Assembly: GCA_041480065.1 (NCBI GenBank)
Contig: JBGOZF010000011.1
Location: 1-64,000, forward strand
From: Fen-999 sp041480065
Lineage (GTDB): Bacteria; Pseudomonadota; Gammaproteobacteria; Burkholderiales; Rhodocyclaceae
Reading direction: 5' to 3'
DNA length: 64,000 bases
Below are positions 1 to 11,187 of the stretch, in pieces (position 1 is the first letter of the stretch; each line of letters begins with the position of its first letter). The notes below the pieces were generated by a model that was not told the DNA's origin, did not search any database, and saw nothing but the letters and a program-made list of their open reading frames with translations. Both the position numbers and the translations under genes were made by a program.

Positions 1-1067
1 AGGCCGAGCGAGATGCGCCGCTTCTGCGGGTCGACCTCCAGGATCTGCACCTCCACCTGCTGGCTGGTCGATACGATCTTGCCCGGGTGGATGTTCTTCT
101 TGGTCCAGCTCATCTCCGAGACGTGGATCAGCCCCTCCACGCCCGGCTCCAGCTCCACGAACGCGCCGTAGTCGGCGATGTTGGTGACCTTGCCGAACAG
201 GCGCGTGCCCTGCGGGTAACGGCGAGCGATGCCCACCCACGGATCTTCGCCCAGTTGCTTCATGCCCAGGGAGACACGGTTCTTTTCCTGATCGAACTTG
301 AGCACCTTGGCGGTGACCTCTTCGCCCACCGTCAGCACTTCGCTGGGGTGACGGACACGGCGCCAGGCCAGGTCGGTGATGTGCAGCAGGCCATCGATGC
401 CGCCGAGGTCGACGAACGCACCGTAATCGGTGATGTTCTTGACGATGCCCTTGACGACAGTGCCTTCCTGCAGATTCTCCAGCAGCTTCTGGCGCTCTTC
501 GCCCATGCTGGCTTCGAGCACGGCGCGGCGGGACAGGACGACGTTATTGCGCTTGCGGTCGAGCTTGATGACCTTGAATTCCAGGGTCTTGTTTTCGTAC
601 GGTGACAGGTCTTTGGTGGGACGGGTGTCGACCAGTGAGCCGGGCAGGAAGGCGCGAATGCCGTTGGTCATGACGGTGAGACCGCCCTTGACCTTGCCGG
701 TGATGACGCCCTTGACCAGGGTCGCCTCGGTCAATGCCTTGTCGAGATCGTTCCAGGCGGCAATGCGCTTGGCCTTGTCGCGCGACAGGCGGGTCTCGCC
801 GTAGCCGTCTTCGAGCATCTCGATGGCGACCAGGACGAAGTCGCCGGGGGTGACTTCGAGTTCACCGCGGTCGTTCTTGAATTCTTCGGCGGCGATGAAT
901 GATTCGGACTTCAGGCCGGCGTTAACGACGACGAAATTCTGGTCGAGGCGGACGACTTCGGCGGTGATGACCTCGCCGGCGCGCATTTCCTGGCGGGAAA
1001 GGCTCTCTTCGAAGAGGGCGGCGAAGGATTCGTTGGGGTTGGCGGCAACAGCAGCGGTAGCAGACAT
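1..1067 (-). CDS. rpsA: 30S ribosomal protein S1 (partial, 3' end outside window)
   Basis: Ribosomal protein S1 binds mRNA on the 30S subunit and helps initiation on structured leaders. About 355 N-terminal residues are visible, so the C-terminal S1 repeats lie beyond base 1. The start ATG (1065-1067) follows a GGAAGT ribosome site. The early part carries the S1 N-terminal domains with GEVITAEVVRLDQNFVVV, and later repeats show DYGAFVDLGGIDGLLHITDL and DYGAFVELEPGVEGLIHVSEM, the hallmark of S1 RNA-binding repeats. It lies downstream of the aroA-cmk fusion on the same strand, the usual cmk-rpsA arrangement in proteobacteria. The call is firm; only the end is missing. Confidence 0.97.
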   Translation of the reverse strand, partial: MSATAAVAANPNESFAALFEESLSRQEMRAGEVITAEVVRLDQNFVVVNAGLKSESFIAAEEFKNDRGELEVTPGDFVLVAIEMLEDGYGETRLSRDKAKRIAAWNDLDKALTEATLVKGVITGKVKGGLTVMTNGIRAFLPGSLVDTRPTKDLSPYENKTLEFKVIKLDRKRNNVVLSRRAVLEASMGEERQKLLENLQEGTVVKGIVKNITDYGAFVDLGGIDGLLHITDLAWRRVRHPSEVLTVGEEVTAKVLKFDQEKNRVSLGMKQLGEDPWVGIARRYPQGTRLFGKVTNIADYGAFVELEPGVEGLIHVSEMSWTKKNIHPGKIVSTSQQVEVQILEVDPQKRRISLG

Positions 1068-1154
1068 GGACACTTCCAAATAACCGCACCGGTGGAAAAC
1101 CCGGCGACGGGTTGGTTGACGAATGTCGTCGTGGCCAGGCGGCCGCAACGACGC

Positions 1155-3095
1155 CTAGTGCGGCAGCCGCTGCCGGACTATGTCCAGCACTGCGGCAACC
1201 GCGTCGTCGATGCCCATCGGTGTGGTATCCACCAACACGGCGTCGACGCACTGCCGGAGGGGAGCGACGCTTCTCGCGGCGTCGCGAGCGTCCCGCTCCT
1301 GCAGGTCCTGCAAAAGGGTGCGCATATTAGCAGGCATTCCCTTTTCGATCAACTGTTTATAGCGGCGCTCGGCCCGCGCCTCGGCGGAGGCGGTCAGAAA
1401 GACCTTCACAGCCGCCTCGGGAAAAACCACCGAGCCCATGTCCCGGCCGTCGGCCACCAAGCCGGGCAGGCGCCGGTAGGCGCGCTGGCGCTCCAGCAGG
1501 GCAGTCCGCACCGAGGGCATGGCCGCCACTTTCGAGGCGCCGACGCCGACGTCCTCGGCACGTATGGCTTCGGTGACGTCGTCGCCGGCCAGGAGGATAT
1601 GGTCACCGTCAAACTCCGCCGGCAGACCGGCCGCGGCAGCCGCGACACCAGCCTCATTGTCGAGCGCAATGCCGGCGCGCATGGCTGCCAAGGCCGTCAG
1701 GCGGTAGAGCGCGCCGCTGTCGAGGAAATGAAAGCCCAGCGTCATCGCCACCTGCTGGGCCACGGGGCCCTGGCCCGAGGCCGCGGCCCCGTCGATGGCG
1801 ATCACTGGCGCAAGGATTTGGCCATAGCGATCGAAGTAATCGGGGAAGGTCTTGGCGACGCAACCGGGATCGTTGATTCGCACCGGCACACCGCCCAAGG
1901 GCGCGAGAGAGAAACACATCGCCATGCGGTGATCGTCATAGGTGTCGATCGCCGCATTCGCCATCCACCTCTGCGGCGGCGTCACGCGCAGCCTGTCGGC
2001 GCCCTCCTCCACGGTCGCGCCTAGCTTGCGCAGCTCCGTTGCCATGGCGGCGATGCGGTCCGTTTCCTTGACGCGCCAGGAGGCGATATTGCGCAAGGTA
2101 CAGGGGCCATCGGCAAACAGGGCGACGACGGCGAGCGTCATGGCGGCGTCGGGAATGTGGTTGAGGTCGAGATCGAAAGCCTTGAGCCTGCCCGCTGCCG
2201 GCGCCCGTGCTTCGACCCAGTTTTCGCTCATGTCGATGCGCGCGCCCATCGCCGCCAAGGCATCGGCGAAACGGATGTCGCCCTGGATGCTGTCGCGGCC
2301 GATGCCGAGCACGCGCACCGGCCCGCCGGCGATGGCGCCGGCAGCGAGGAAATATGAAGCGCCGGAGGCATCGCCTTCGACATGCACGCTGCCGGGGCTG
2401 AGGTAGTTCTGCCCGGCCGGAATCACGAAACGCTGCCAGCCCTCGCGTTCTACGCGAACGCCGAAGCGTGCCATCAGCTTTAGCGTGATCTCGATGTAGG
2501 GCTTGGAAATCAGTTCGGTCACGACCTCGATGACGGCCTGCCGCCCGGTCAGCGGCAAGGCCATCAGCAGAGCCGTCAGGAACTGCGACGAGACATCACC
2601 GCGCACGCGGATCGGCGCGTCGAGGCGAATCTCGGCCGGTTCGATTGCCAGCGGCGGAAAGCCTTCGCTGCCGGCGTAGCGGACATCGGCGCCGATCTGG
2701 CGCAGGCCGTCGACCAGGTCGCCGATCGGCCGCTCGTGCATGCGCGCGACGCCGGAAAGTCGATAGCGACCATTGGAAAGTGCCAGCGCCGCCGTCAGCG
2801 GGCGGAACGCCGTGCCGGCATTACCGAGGAACAGTTGCGCTTCCTTGACCGGGAATGCACCGCCGACGCCGGCGACGCGCCAGGATTCGCCGCCCAGCCA
2901 CTCAATGCCGACGCCGAGCTTGCGCAAGCTATCGACCATGACCCGCGTATCGTCCGAATCGAGCAGGTCATGAATCTCGGTGACACCGGCGGCCAGGGCC
3001 GAGAGCAGCAATACCCGATTGGAGATGCTCTTGGAACCGGGCAGGCGCACCGTCCCCGCAACGCGGGTCACACCGGGCAGATCCAGGGTGTTCAT
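1155..3095 (-). CDS. aroA-cmk: Fused 3-phosphoshikimate 1-carboxyvinyltransferase / cytidylate kinase
   Basis: The N-terminal two thirds (about residues 1-430) is EPSP synthase of the shikimate pathway. It shows LPGSKSISNRVLLLSALA near the start, NAGTAFRPLTAALAL, DLNHIPDAAMTLAV, KETDRIAAMATELRKLGA and YDDHRMAMCFSLAPLGG. From about residue 432 a CMP kinase domain follows with VIAIDGAAASGQGPVAQQV, LDSGALYRL and LVADGRDMGSVVFPEA. Separate aroA and cmk genes are usual, but annotated fusions exist in betaproteobacteria. The Walker A motif is odd: the family has GxxGSGKGT, while here the lysine is Gln and the following Thr is Pro. The ATG at 3095 overlaps the tyrA stop (TGATG), which indicates translational coupling. 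EPSP synthase function looks intact; kinase activity is uncertain. Confidence 0.95.
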   Translation of the reverse strand: MNTLDLPGVTRVAGTVRLPGSKSISNRVLLLSALAAGVTEIHDLLDSDDTRVMVDSLRKLGVGIEWLGGESWRVAGVGGAFPVKEAQLFLGNAGTAFRPLTAALALSNGRYRLSGVARMHERPIGDLVDGLRQIGADVRYAGSEGFPPLAIEPAEIRLDAPIRVRGDVSSQFLTALLMALPLTGRQAVIEVVTELISKPYIEITLKLMARFGVRVEREGWQRFVIPAGQNYLSPGSVHVEGDASGASYFLAAGAIAGGPVRVLGIGRDSIQGDIRFADALAAMGARIDMSENWVEARAPAAGRLKAFDLDLNHIPDAAMTLAVVALFADGPCTLRNIASWRVKETDRIAAMATELRKLGATVEEGADRLRVTPPQRWMANAAIDTYDDHRMAMCFSLAPLGGVPVRINDPGCVAKTFPDYFDRYGQILAPVIAIDGAAASGQGPVAQQVAMTLGFHFLDSGALYRLTALAAMRAGIALDNEAGVAAAAAGLPAEFDGDHILLAGDDVTEAIRAEDVGVGASKVAAMPSVRTALLERQRAYRRLPGLVADGRDMGSVVFPEAAVKVFLTASAEARAERRYKQLIEKGMPANMRTLLQDLQERDARDAARSVAPLRQCVDAVLVDTTPMGIDDAVAAVLDIVRQRLPH

Positions 3096-3973
3096 CACTC
3101 GCCCGGCAGCGGCACCAGGCTGTCCAGCCAGGCGTCGCGCCGGGCGCGGGCGCTGGCGAACATCGCCTCGAGGCCGGTGCTGTCACCCGCTGCCAGCAGC
3201 ACGCGGGTCTTCAGCAGTTCCGCCATGTAGGCGTCTAGTTCCTTGATCAGCGCCACGCGGTTGGCGAGGCAGATGTCGCGCCACATTTCCGGGTGGCTGC
3301 TGGCGATGCGGGTGAAATCGCGGAAACCGCCGGCGGCGAATCCGAACAGCATTTCCGAGTTCTCGCGGCCGGCCAGTTGATGCACCAGGGCATAGGCCAG
3401 AAGGTGCGGCAGATGGCTGACGGCGGCAAAGACGCTGTCGTGCTCGGCCGGTGTCAGTTCGGAAACCTTGGCGCCGCAGGCCTCCCAGGCCGCCCTGACC
3501 CTGGCAACGGATTCGCCGGCGTTCGCCGGCAATGGCGTCAGGACGACACGCTTGCCCTGGTAGAGGTCGGCCGTCGCCGCGGCGATGCCGCTCTTTTCGG
3601 CCCCCGCGATCGGATGGCCAGGGACGAACTGGCACAGCTTGTCGCCAAAAGCCGCCTGGCCGGCCGCCACGACATCGAACTTGGTGCTGCCGCCGTCGGT
3701 CACCACCGTATCCGGTCCCAGGAAAGGTTCGAGGGCATACATCACGGGCTCCATCTGGCCGACCGGCATGGCCAGCAGGATCAGATCGGCATTGGCCGCT
3801 TCGGACCAATCGCCGCCGACGCGGTCGATGACGCCAAGGCGAAGCGCTTCTTCGAGCGGCGCCCGGGTGCGCCCGAAACCGACGACCTCCTTGACGACGC
3901 CGGCGGCCTTCAGCGCCAGCGCGAACGAACCGCCGATCAGGCCGACGCCGCAGACGATGACCTTGTCGAGCAT
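3095..3973 (-). CDS. tyrA: Prephenate/arogenate dehydrogenase
   Basis: Oxidative decarboxylation of prephenate (or arogenate) toward tyrosine in the cytoplasm. About 292 residues, the normal length of a monofunctional TyrA. The N-terminal Rossmann motif is VIVCGVGLIGGSFALALKAAG; the substrate region carries GHPIAGAEKSGIAAATADLY and the histidine expected of the family. The ATG at 3971-3973 overlaps the hisC stop codon, and its own stop overlaps the aroA start. The gene is therefore an interior member of the operon serC-serA-pheA-hisC-tyrA-aroA/cmk. Confidence 0.93.
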   Translation of the reverse strand: MLDKVIVCGVGLIGGSFALALKAAGVVKEVVGFGRTRAPLEEALRLGVIDRVGGDWSEAANADLILLAMPVGQMEPVMYALEPFLGPDTVVTDGGSTKFDVVAAGQAAFGDKLCQFVPGHPIAGAEKSGIAAATADLYQGKRVVLTPLPANAGESVARVRAAWEACGAKVSELTPAEHDSVFAAVSHLPHLLAYALVHQLAGRENSEMLFGFAAGGFRDFTRIASSHPEMWRDICLANRVALIKELDAYMAELLKTRVLLAAGDSTGLEAMFASARARRDAWLDSLVPLPGE

Positions 3974-5061
3974 CACAACGACTTCTCCAAGGCCTCCAGG
4001 AAGCGGGCGTTCTCCGTCTCCAGGCCAATCGTCACCCGCAAGTGATTCGGCATGCCATAGCCGGCGATGGGACGCACGATCACGCCTTGCTTCAGTAGTT
4101 TCTCGTTGATCGCGGCCCCATCGGGCACCGCGAAGGTGACGAAATTGCCGTGCGACGGGATGTGATCGAGACCGAGGCGCTTGAAGCCGGCAACGATCTG
4201 GTCCATGCCATGCCGATTGAGCGCAAAGCTCTCGGCAACGAAGACGTGATCGTCGAGACCGGCGATCGCGCCGACCAGCGCCAGGTTGTTGACGTTGAAC
4301 GGCTGGCGGACCCGGTTCATCAGATCGGCCACTTCTGGCGCCGCCACCGCATAGCCGACGCGCAGGCCGGCCAAGCCATAGATCTTCGAGAAGGTGCGGG
4401 TAACGATGAGATTCGGGAATTCCTTGACCCAGCCGATGGTGTCGACGCGGTCCGCGAGCGGCAGGTATTCGTTGTAGGCCTCGTCGAGGACGACGGCCAC
4501 GTCGGCCGGCACGGCAGCCATGAAGGCCCGGATTTCCGCGTACGGCAGGAAGGTGCCGGTCGGGTTGTTGGGATTGGCGATCCAGATCAGCCGCGTGTCG
4601 GGCCGGATGGCCAGCCGCATCGCATCGAGATCATGGCCGTAGTCTTTCGCCGGCGCGACAATGCACTTGCCACCGGCGCTCATGGTCGCCAGCGGATAGA
4701 CGGCGAAGGCATGCTCCGAGAACACCGCCGAGCGACCTGGCGCCAGGAAGACGCGCGCCGCCATGTCGAGAACGTCGTTGGAACCGTTGCCGAGCACGAT
4801 CCGGTCCGGCCCGACGCCCAGGCGCTCGACCAGCGCCGCGACGAGATCGAATTGGTCGGGATAGCGCTCGACGCCGGCGAGCGCCGCCTCGACGGCAGAC
4901 TTTGCCTTCGGGCTCATGCCGCGCGGATTCTCGTTGGAAGCGAGCTTGACGATGCTCGCCTCGGGCAGGCCCATCTCCCGTGCCAGGGCGCTGATCGGCT
5001 TGCCCGGCTGGTAGGGAGAAATGGCACGAATGTAGGCCGGAGCCTGGTCGGCGATACTCAT
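3973..5061 (-). CDS. hisC: Histidinol-phosphate / aromatic aminotransferase
   Basis: PLP-dependent class I/II aminotransferase of the HisC family, about 362 residues. Motifs: NPNNPTGTFLPYAEI, then TRTFSKIYGLAGLRVGYA with the PLP-binding lysine, and a C-terminal NHLRVTIGLETENARFLEAL. I place the start at the ATG 5059-5061, ten bases after the pheA stop and preceded by GAGGA; a longer reading frame upstream would overlap pheA. In betaproteobacteria the copy between pheA and tyrA is often a second HisC used for phenylalanine and tyrosine transamination, so this may be hisC2 rather than the his-operon enzyme. That role is inferred from position. Confidence 0.92.
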   Translation of the reverse strand: MSIADQAPAYIRAISPYQPGKPISALAREMGLPEASIVKLASNENPRGMSPKAKSAVEAALAGVERYPDQFDLVAALVERLGVGPDRIVLGNGSNDVLDMAARVFLAPGRSAVFSEHAFAVYPLATMSAGGKCIVAPAKDYGHDLDAMRLAIRPDTRLIWIANPNNPTGTFLPYAEIRAFMAAVPADVAVVLDEAYNEYLPLADRVDTIGWVKEFPNLIVTRTFSKIYGLAGLRVGYAVAAPEVADLMNRVRQPFNVNNLALVGAIAGLDDHVFVAESFALNRHGMDQIVAGFKRLGLDHIPSHGNFVTFAVPDGAAINEKLLKQGVIVRPIAGYGMPNHLRVTIGLETENARFLEALEKSL

Positions 5062-5071
5062 CGGCAAATCC

Positions 5072-6232
5072 TCAGACAGCTTTGGGGTAGGAACCAAGTT
5101 CCTTCAGAAAACCGACCTGGCCGCGCAGATCGTCGAGCGCGCGGGCAACGGCGGCATCCTGGCGATGACCTTCGAGGTCAATGAAGAACACGTATTCCCA
5201 GCGCGAACCGCCGAAGCCGCGCGCCGGCCGCGATTCGAACTTGCTCATCGAAACGCCATGGGTTTTCAGCGGCGTCAGCAGGTCATGGACGGCGCCCGGC
5301 CGGTTCTGGGCCGAGCAGACGATCGATGTCTTGTCGCTGCCCGATGGCCCGGCATCATGGCCTGACAGCACCAGGAAGCGCGTCGTATTGTTGGGATCGT
5401 CCTCGATGTTGGCGGCCAGGATATTGAGTTCGTAGAGCCGCGCCGCAGCCTCGCTGGCGATGGCGCAGGAGTTCGCGTCCTCGGCCGCCAGCCTGGCCGC
5501 CTCGGCGTTACTGGCCACGGGCACGCGCGGCAGATTGGGCAGGTTCTTGTTCAACCATTCGTGGCATTGCGCCAGCGATTGCGCATGCGAGTAGAGCTTC
5601 GTCATGCCGGCCGTCGACTCGGCCTTGGACAGCAGGTTCTGGTGGATGCGCAAGCCCACTTCACCGCAGATCATCAATGGTGAAGTCAGCAGAAGATCCA
5701 GCGTGCGGCCGATGGCACCCTCGGTCGAATTCTCGACCGGCACGACCCCATAGTCGGCGTTGCCCGACTCGACGGCGCGGAACACGTCGTCGATGGCCAG
5801 GAAGGGAGTGAAATCTGGCGAGGAGCCGAAGTGCTTCTTCGCTGCGCTTTCGGTGAAGGTGCCGGCCGGGCCGAAATAAGCGATCCTGAGCGGCTGCTCC
5901 AGTGCCAGGCAGGCCGACATGATCTCGCGGAAGACCTGCCGCACCGATCCCTCGGGCAACGGGCCCGGATTGATGTCGGCGATGCGCCGCAGTACCTGGG
6001 CTTCGCGCTCGGGGCGATAGACATTGCCATGCTTGATTTCGCCGATACGATGAGCGATCTGCGCCCGCTCGGAGAGCAGGCGCAGCATCTCGCCGTCGAG
6101 CGCATCGATGCGCTCGCGCAGCCTGGCCAGTTCCTCCTCGGGAGAAACGCGCCGGGCCGCCCCAAGCGTTTCTCCGCCCCCTGGGGGGAGGACGCCGCCT
6201 TGCGGCGTCTTCGGGGGGGGACTCTGCGTCAT
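5072..6232 (-). CDS. pheA: Bifunctional chorismate mutase / prephenate dehydratase
   Basis: The first committed enzyme of phenylalanine synthesis. After an unusual N-terminal extension of about 28 residues, residues about 30-115 form the AroQ-type chorismate mutase helix bundle (LARLRERIDALDGEMLRLLS, then IGEIKHGNVYRPEREAQVL). The prephenate dehydratase domain follows with IAYFGPAGTFTESAA and VVPVENSTEGAIGRTLDLLL. A C-terminal ACT domain (NRPGAVHDLLTPLKTHGVSM, then ESRPARGFGGSRWEYVFFID) is the phenylalanine-binding regulatory part. The extension is encoded by a palindromic, REP-like DNA element (about 6160-6225). The next possible starts lie inside or after this element, so the true start is uncertain. 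The gene abuts serA upstream. Confidence 0.95.
   Translation of the reverse strand: MTQSPPPKTPQGGVLPPGGGETLGAARRVSPEEELARLRERIDALDGEMLRLLSERAQIAHRIGEIKHGNVYRPEREAQVLRRIADINPGPLPEGSVRQVFREIMSACLALEQPLRIAYFGPAGTFTESAAKKHFGSSPDFTPFLAIDDVFRAVESGNADYGVVPVENSTEGAIGRTLDLLLTSPLMICGEVGLRIHQNLLSKAESTAGMTKLYSHAQSLAQCHEWLNKNLPNLPRVPVASNAEAARLAAEDANSCAIASEAAARLYELNILAANIEDDPNNTTRFLVLSGHDAGPSGSDKTSIVCSAQNRPGAVHDLLTPLKTHGVSMSKFESRPARGFGGSRWEYVFFIDLEGHRQDAAVARALDDLRGQVGFLKELGSYPKAV
6160..6225. repeat. REP-like palindromic element inside pheA 5' end
   Basis: Two palindromes lie next to each other: GCCCCCTGGGGGG (6176-6188) and an 8-bp perfect hairpin, GACGCCGC with loop CTT and GCGGCGTC (6191-6209). They are flanked by the G/C-rich tracts CGGGCCGCCCCAAGCG and TTCGGGGGGGG. 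The look is that of the dispersed GC-rich palindromic repeats that sit between genes in many betaproteobacteria. Here it is translated as the low-complexity start of PheA (KTPQGGVLPPGGGETLGAARR in part). Only one copy lies in this window, so its repeat nature is an inference from its structure. Confidence 0.55.
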
Positions 6233-7428
6233 CAGCCTTCCACAGGCAGGTAGCGCACCGCCAGCACACCTTCGATCCTGGCAATGGCGTCGATCACCTT
6301 CTTCGGCACCTTGCTGTCCACGTCCACCAGCGTATAGGCGACATCACCCTTGGACTTGTTCACCATGTTGTGGATGTTGAGCTTGGCCTCGGCCATGGCG
6401 GTCGAAATCTGACCGACCATGTTGGGCACGTTGGTGTTGGCGATGGCGATGCGGAAACCCGATTCCCTGGGCATCGAGACGCTCGGGAAGTTCACGGCGT
6501 TGACGATGTTGCCGTCGAGCAGGTAGTCGCGCACCTGGTCGGCGACCATCAGCGCACAGTTCTCTTCCGCTTCACGCGTGGAGGCGCCCAGGTGCGGCAG
6601 TGCAATGACCTGCGGATGGGCATTGACATGCGCGCTCGGGAAGTCGCAGACATAGGTGCCGACCTTCTTCGCTTCCAGCGCCGCCAGCATCGCCGCCTCG
6701 TCGACCACACCCTCGCGCGAGAAGTTGAGCACCACGGTGCCGTGCTTGACCTGATCCAGCGCTGCGGCATTGATCATCTTGCGGGTGGCGTCGACCAGCG
6801 GCACGTGCAGGGTGATGAAGTTTGCGTTCTTCAGCACCTCGCCGAGGCTGTTGGCCTTCTTCACCTGGGAAGGCAGGCTCCAGGCGGCATCGACGGTGAT
6901 CTCCGGGTCATAACCGATGACGTCCATGCCCAGCTTGATCGCGGCGTCGGCGACCAGGCAGCCGATCTTGCCCAGGCCGACCACGCCCAGCGCATGCCCG
7001 GCCAGTTCGAAGCCGGCGTAGGTCTTCTTGCCGCCCTCGACCTTCTTTTCCATTTCCGGGTCCTTGGGATCGAGGCCGGTGACGAACTTCACGGCACCGC
7101 CGATGTTGCGCGCAGCCATCAGCATGCCCGCAAGCACCAGTTCCTTGACGGCATTGGCATTGGCGCCGGGAGCATTGAACACCGGCACGCCGCGCTTGCT
7201 CATCTCCTTGACGGGGATGTTGTTTGTGCCGGAGCCGGCACGGCCGATGGCCAGCACGGACTTGGCGATGTCCATGCTGTGCATGTCGGCCGAGCGGACC
7301 AGGATGGCGTCGGGCTTGGCGATTTCCTTACCGGTGACGAAACGTTCCACCGGCAGGCGCTTGAGGCCGTGAGCGGAGATGTTGTTGAGAATCAGTACCT
7401 GAAACTGAGCCTGGGATTGTTCGGTCAT
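6232..7428 (-). CDS. serA: D-3-phosphoglycerate dehydrogenase
   Basis: Catalyses the first step of serine synthesis, 3-phosphoglycerate to 3-phosphohydroxypyruvate, with NAD. About 398 residues: a substrate-binding part, a Rossmann domain with LGVVGLGKIGCLVADAA, the conserved LPHLGASTREAEENCA containing the catalytic histidine, and a C-terminal ACT domain (VPNMVGQISTAMAEAKLNIH) that in this family binds serine. The ATG at 7428 begins nine bases after the serC stop. A TTG at 7440 overlapping serC is an alternative start. Placed directly after serC, it gives a serC-serA pair feeding the aromatic operon. Confidence 0.95.
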   Translation of the reverse strand: MTEQSQAQFQVLILNNISAHGLKRLPVERFVTGKEIAKPDAILVRSADMHSMDIAKSVLAIGRAGSGTNNIPVKEMSKRGVPVFNAPGANANAVKELVLAGMLMAARNIGGAVKFVTGLDPKDPEMEKKVEGGKKTYAGFELAGHALGVVGLGKIGCLVADAAIKLGMDVIGYDPEITVDAAWSLPSQVKKANSLGEVLKNANFITLHVPLVDATRKMINAAALDQVKHGTVVLNFSREGVVDEAAMLAALEAKKVGTYVCDFPSAHVNAHPQVIALPHLGASTREAEENCALMVADQVRDYLLDGNIVNAVNFPSVSMPRESGFRIAIANTNVPNMVGQISTAMAEAKLNIHNMVNKSKGDVAYTLVDVDSKVPKKVIDAIARIEGVLAVRYLPVEG

Positions 7429-7436
7429 GATCTCTG

Positions 7437-8519
7437 TCAACCTTTGCTCGCTGCGAATTCTTTCATGTACTCGACCAGCGCCTGCACGCCTTCGATCGGC
7501 ATGGCGTTGTAAATCGAGGCACGCATGCCGCCGACCGAGCGGTGACCCTTCAACTGCACCATGCCCTTGGCCTTGGCACCCTTGAGGAACTCTTCGTCGA
7601 GCGCGGCATCCTTGAGCGTGAACGGCACGTTCATGCGCGAACGGTCGGACTTGGCGACCGGGTTGCGGTAGAAGTCGGTCGTTTCCAGGTAGTCGTACAG
7701 CAGGTTGGCCTTGGCGACATTGCGCTGTTCGGCGGCGGCAACCCCGCCGGTGCGCTTCAACAACTGGAACACCAACCCGGCGATGTAGATGCCGTAGGTC
7801 GGCGGCGTGTTATACATCGACTCGGCATCGGCGTGGGTCTTGTAGTCGAGCATGGCCGGGGGAGTAGGCACCGCCTTGCCGACCAGGTCGTCGCGGACGA
7901 TGACGATGGTGAGACCGGCCGGGCCGATGTTCTTCTGCGCACCGGCGTAGATCAGGCCGAACTTCGAAACATCGACCGGGCGCGACAGGATGTTGGACGA
8001 CATGTCGCATACCAGCGGCACGTCGCCGGTCTCCGGAATCCAGTTGAACTCGACCCCGCCGATGGTTTCGTTGGCGGTGTAGTGGACGTAGGCGGCATCC
8101 TTGGTGAGCTTCCAGCCCGACTGCTCGGGCGCGTAGGTGAAGCTCTTGTCTTCGGCGCTGGCGGCAACGTTGACGTTGCAGAAAGTCTTGGCGGCCTTGA
8201 TGGCCTTCTTGGCCCACTCGCCGGTATGCACGTAGTCAGCGACCGGGTGGCCAGCGAGCAGGTTGATCGGGATCATCTCGAACTGGAGCGAGGCGCCACC
8301 CTGCAGGAACAGCACCTTGTAGTTGGCGGGAATGCCCATCAACTCGCGCAGATCGGCTTCGGCGGCCTGAGCGATAGAGATGAACTCCTTGCCGCGGTGG
8401 CTCATTTCCATCACCGACTGGCCGGAACCGTGCCAATCGAGCATTTCATCGGCAGCTTGCTTCAGGACTTCCTCGGGCAGCGCGGCAGGACCGGCGCTGA
8501 AATTGAACACACGTGCCAT
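7437..8519 (-). CDS. serC: Phosphoserine aminotransferase
   Basis: PLP enzyme converting 3-phosphohydroxypyruvate and glutamate to phosphoserine; it also serves pyridoxal phosphate synthesis. Length 360 residues, as usual. The N-terminus VFNFSAGPAALPEEVLKQA is diagnostic. The PLP lysine lies in IYAGAQKNIGPAGLTIVIV, and KGHRSVGGMRASIYNAM closes the fold. It starts four bases after the gyrA stop (8525) and overlaps the region before serA. The order gyrA-serC-pheA is typical of betaproteobacteria; here serA is inserted between serC and pheA. Confidence 0.97.
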   Translation of the reverse strand: MARVFNFSAGPAALPEEVLKQAADEMLDWHGSGQSVMEMSHRGKEFISIAQAAEADLRELMGIPANYKVLFLQGGASLQFEMIPINLLAGHPVADYVHTGEWAKKAIKAAKTFCNVNVAASAEDKSFTYAPEQSGWKLTKDAAYVHYTANETIGGVEFNWIPETGDVPLVCDMSSNILSRPVDVSKFGLIYAGAQKNIGPAGLTIVIVRDDLVGKAVPTPPAMLDYKTHADAESMYNTPPTYGIYIAGLVFQLLKRTGGVAAAEQRNVAKANLLYDYLETTDFYRNPVAKSDRSRMNVPFTLKDAALDEEFLKGAKAKGMVQLKGHRSVGGMRASIYNAMPIEGVQALVEYMKEFAASKG

Positions 8520-8524
8520 GGCTG

Positions 8525-11071
<2,547 letters not shown>

Positions 11072-11130
11072 CAAGAAGCGCCCGTGAGGGCCAATGAGGG
11101 TCGGCCTACGAAAGGATGGGATTTTAACAT

Positions 11131-11149
11131 GCGGACATAGGCTGTCCGC
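11131..11149. promoter_or_regulatory. Inverted repeat between divergent gyrA and mtaD
   Basis: A perfect 7-bp inverted repeat, GCGGACA-taggc-TGTCCGC, lies in the 116-bp divergent intergenic region. It sits 60 bases upstream of the gyrA start and just upstream of the presumed mtaD -35 box. An operator or supercoiling-sensitive element for gyrA is possible; nothing in the sequence identifies a regulator. Confidence 0.4.
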
Positions 11150-11150
11150 G

Positions 11151-11179
11151 TTGTCCCCCACCCATGAATCTGGTTTAAT
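11151..11179 (+). promoter_or_regulatory. Candidate sigma-70 promoter of mtaD
   Basis: TTGTCC (11151-11156) and TTTAAT (11174-11179) are separated by exactly 17 bases. The -10 box ends only eight bases before the ATG at 11188. Transcription from it would start at or next to the start codon, and no Shine-Dalgarno sequence is visible, so a leaderless or near-leaderless message is implied. Confidence 0.5.
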
Positions 11180-11187
11180 CGCCGACC

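Noticed and set aside
1092..2024. 310-residue plus-strand open frame over aroA-cmk
   Set aside because: It is antisense to a well-supported gene and its translation is the Arg/His/Gly-rich type produced by GC-rich shadows; no family motif seen.
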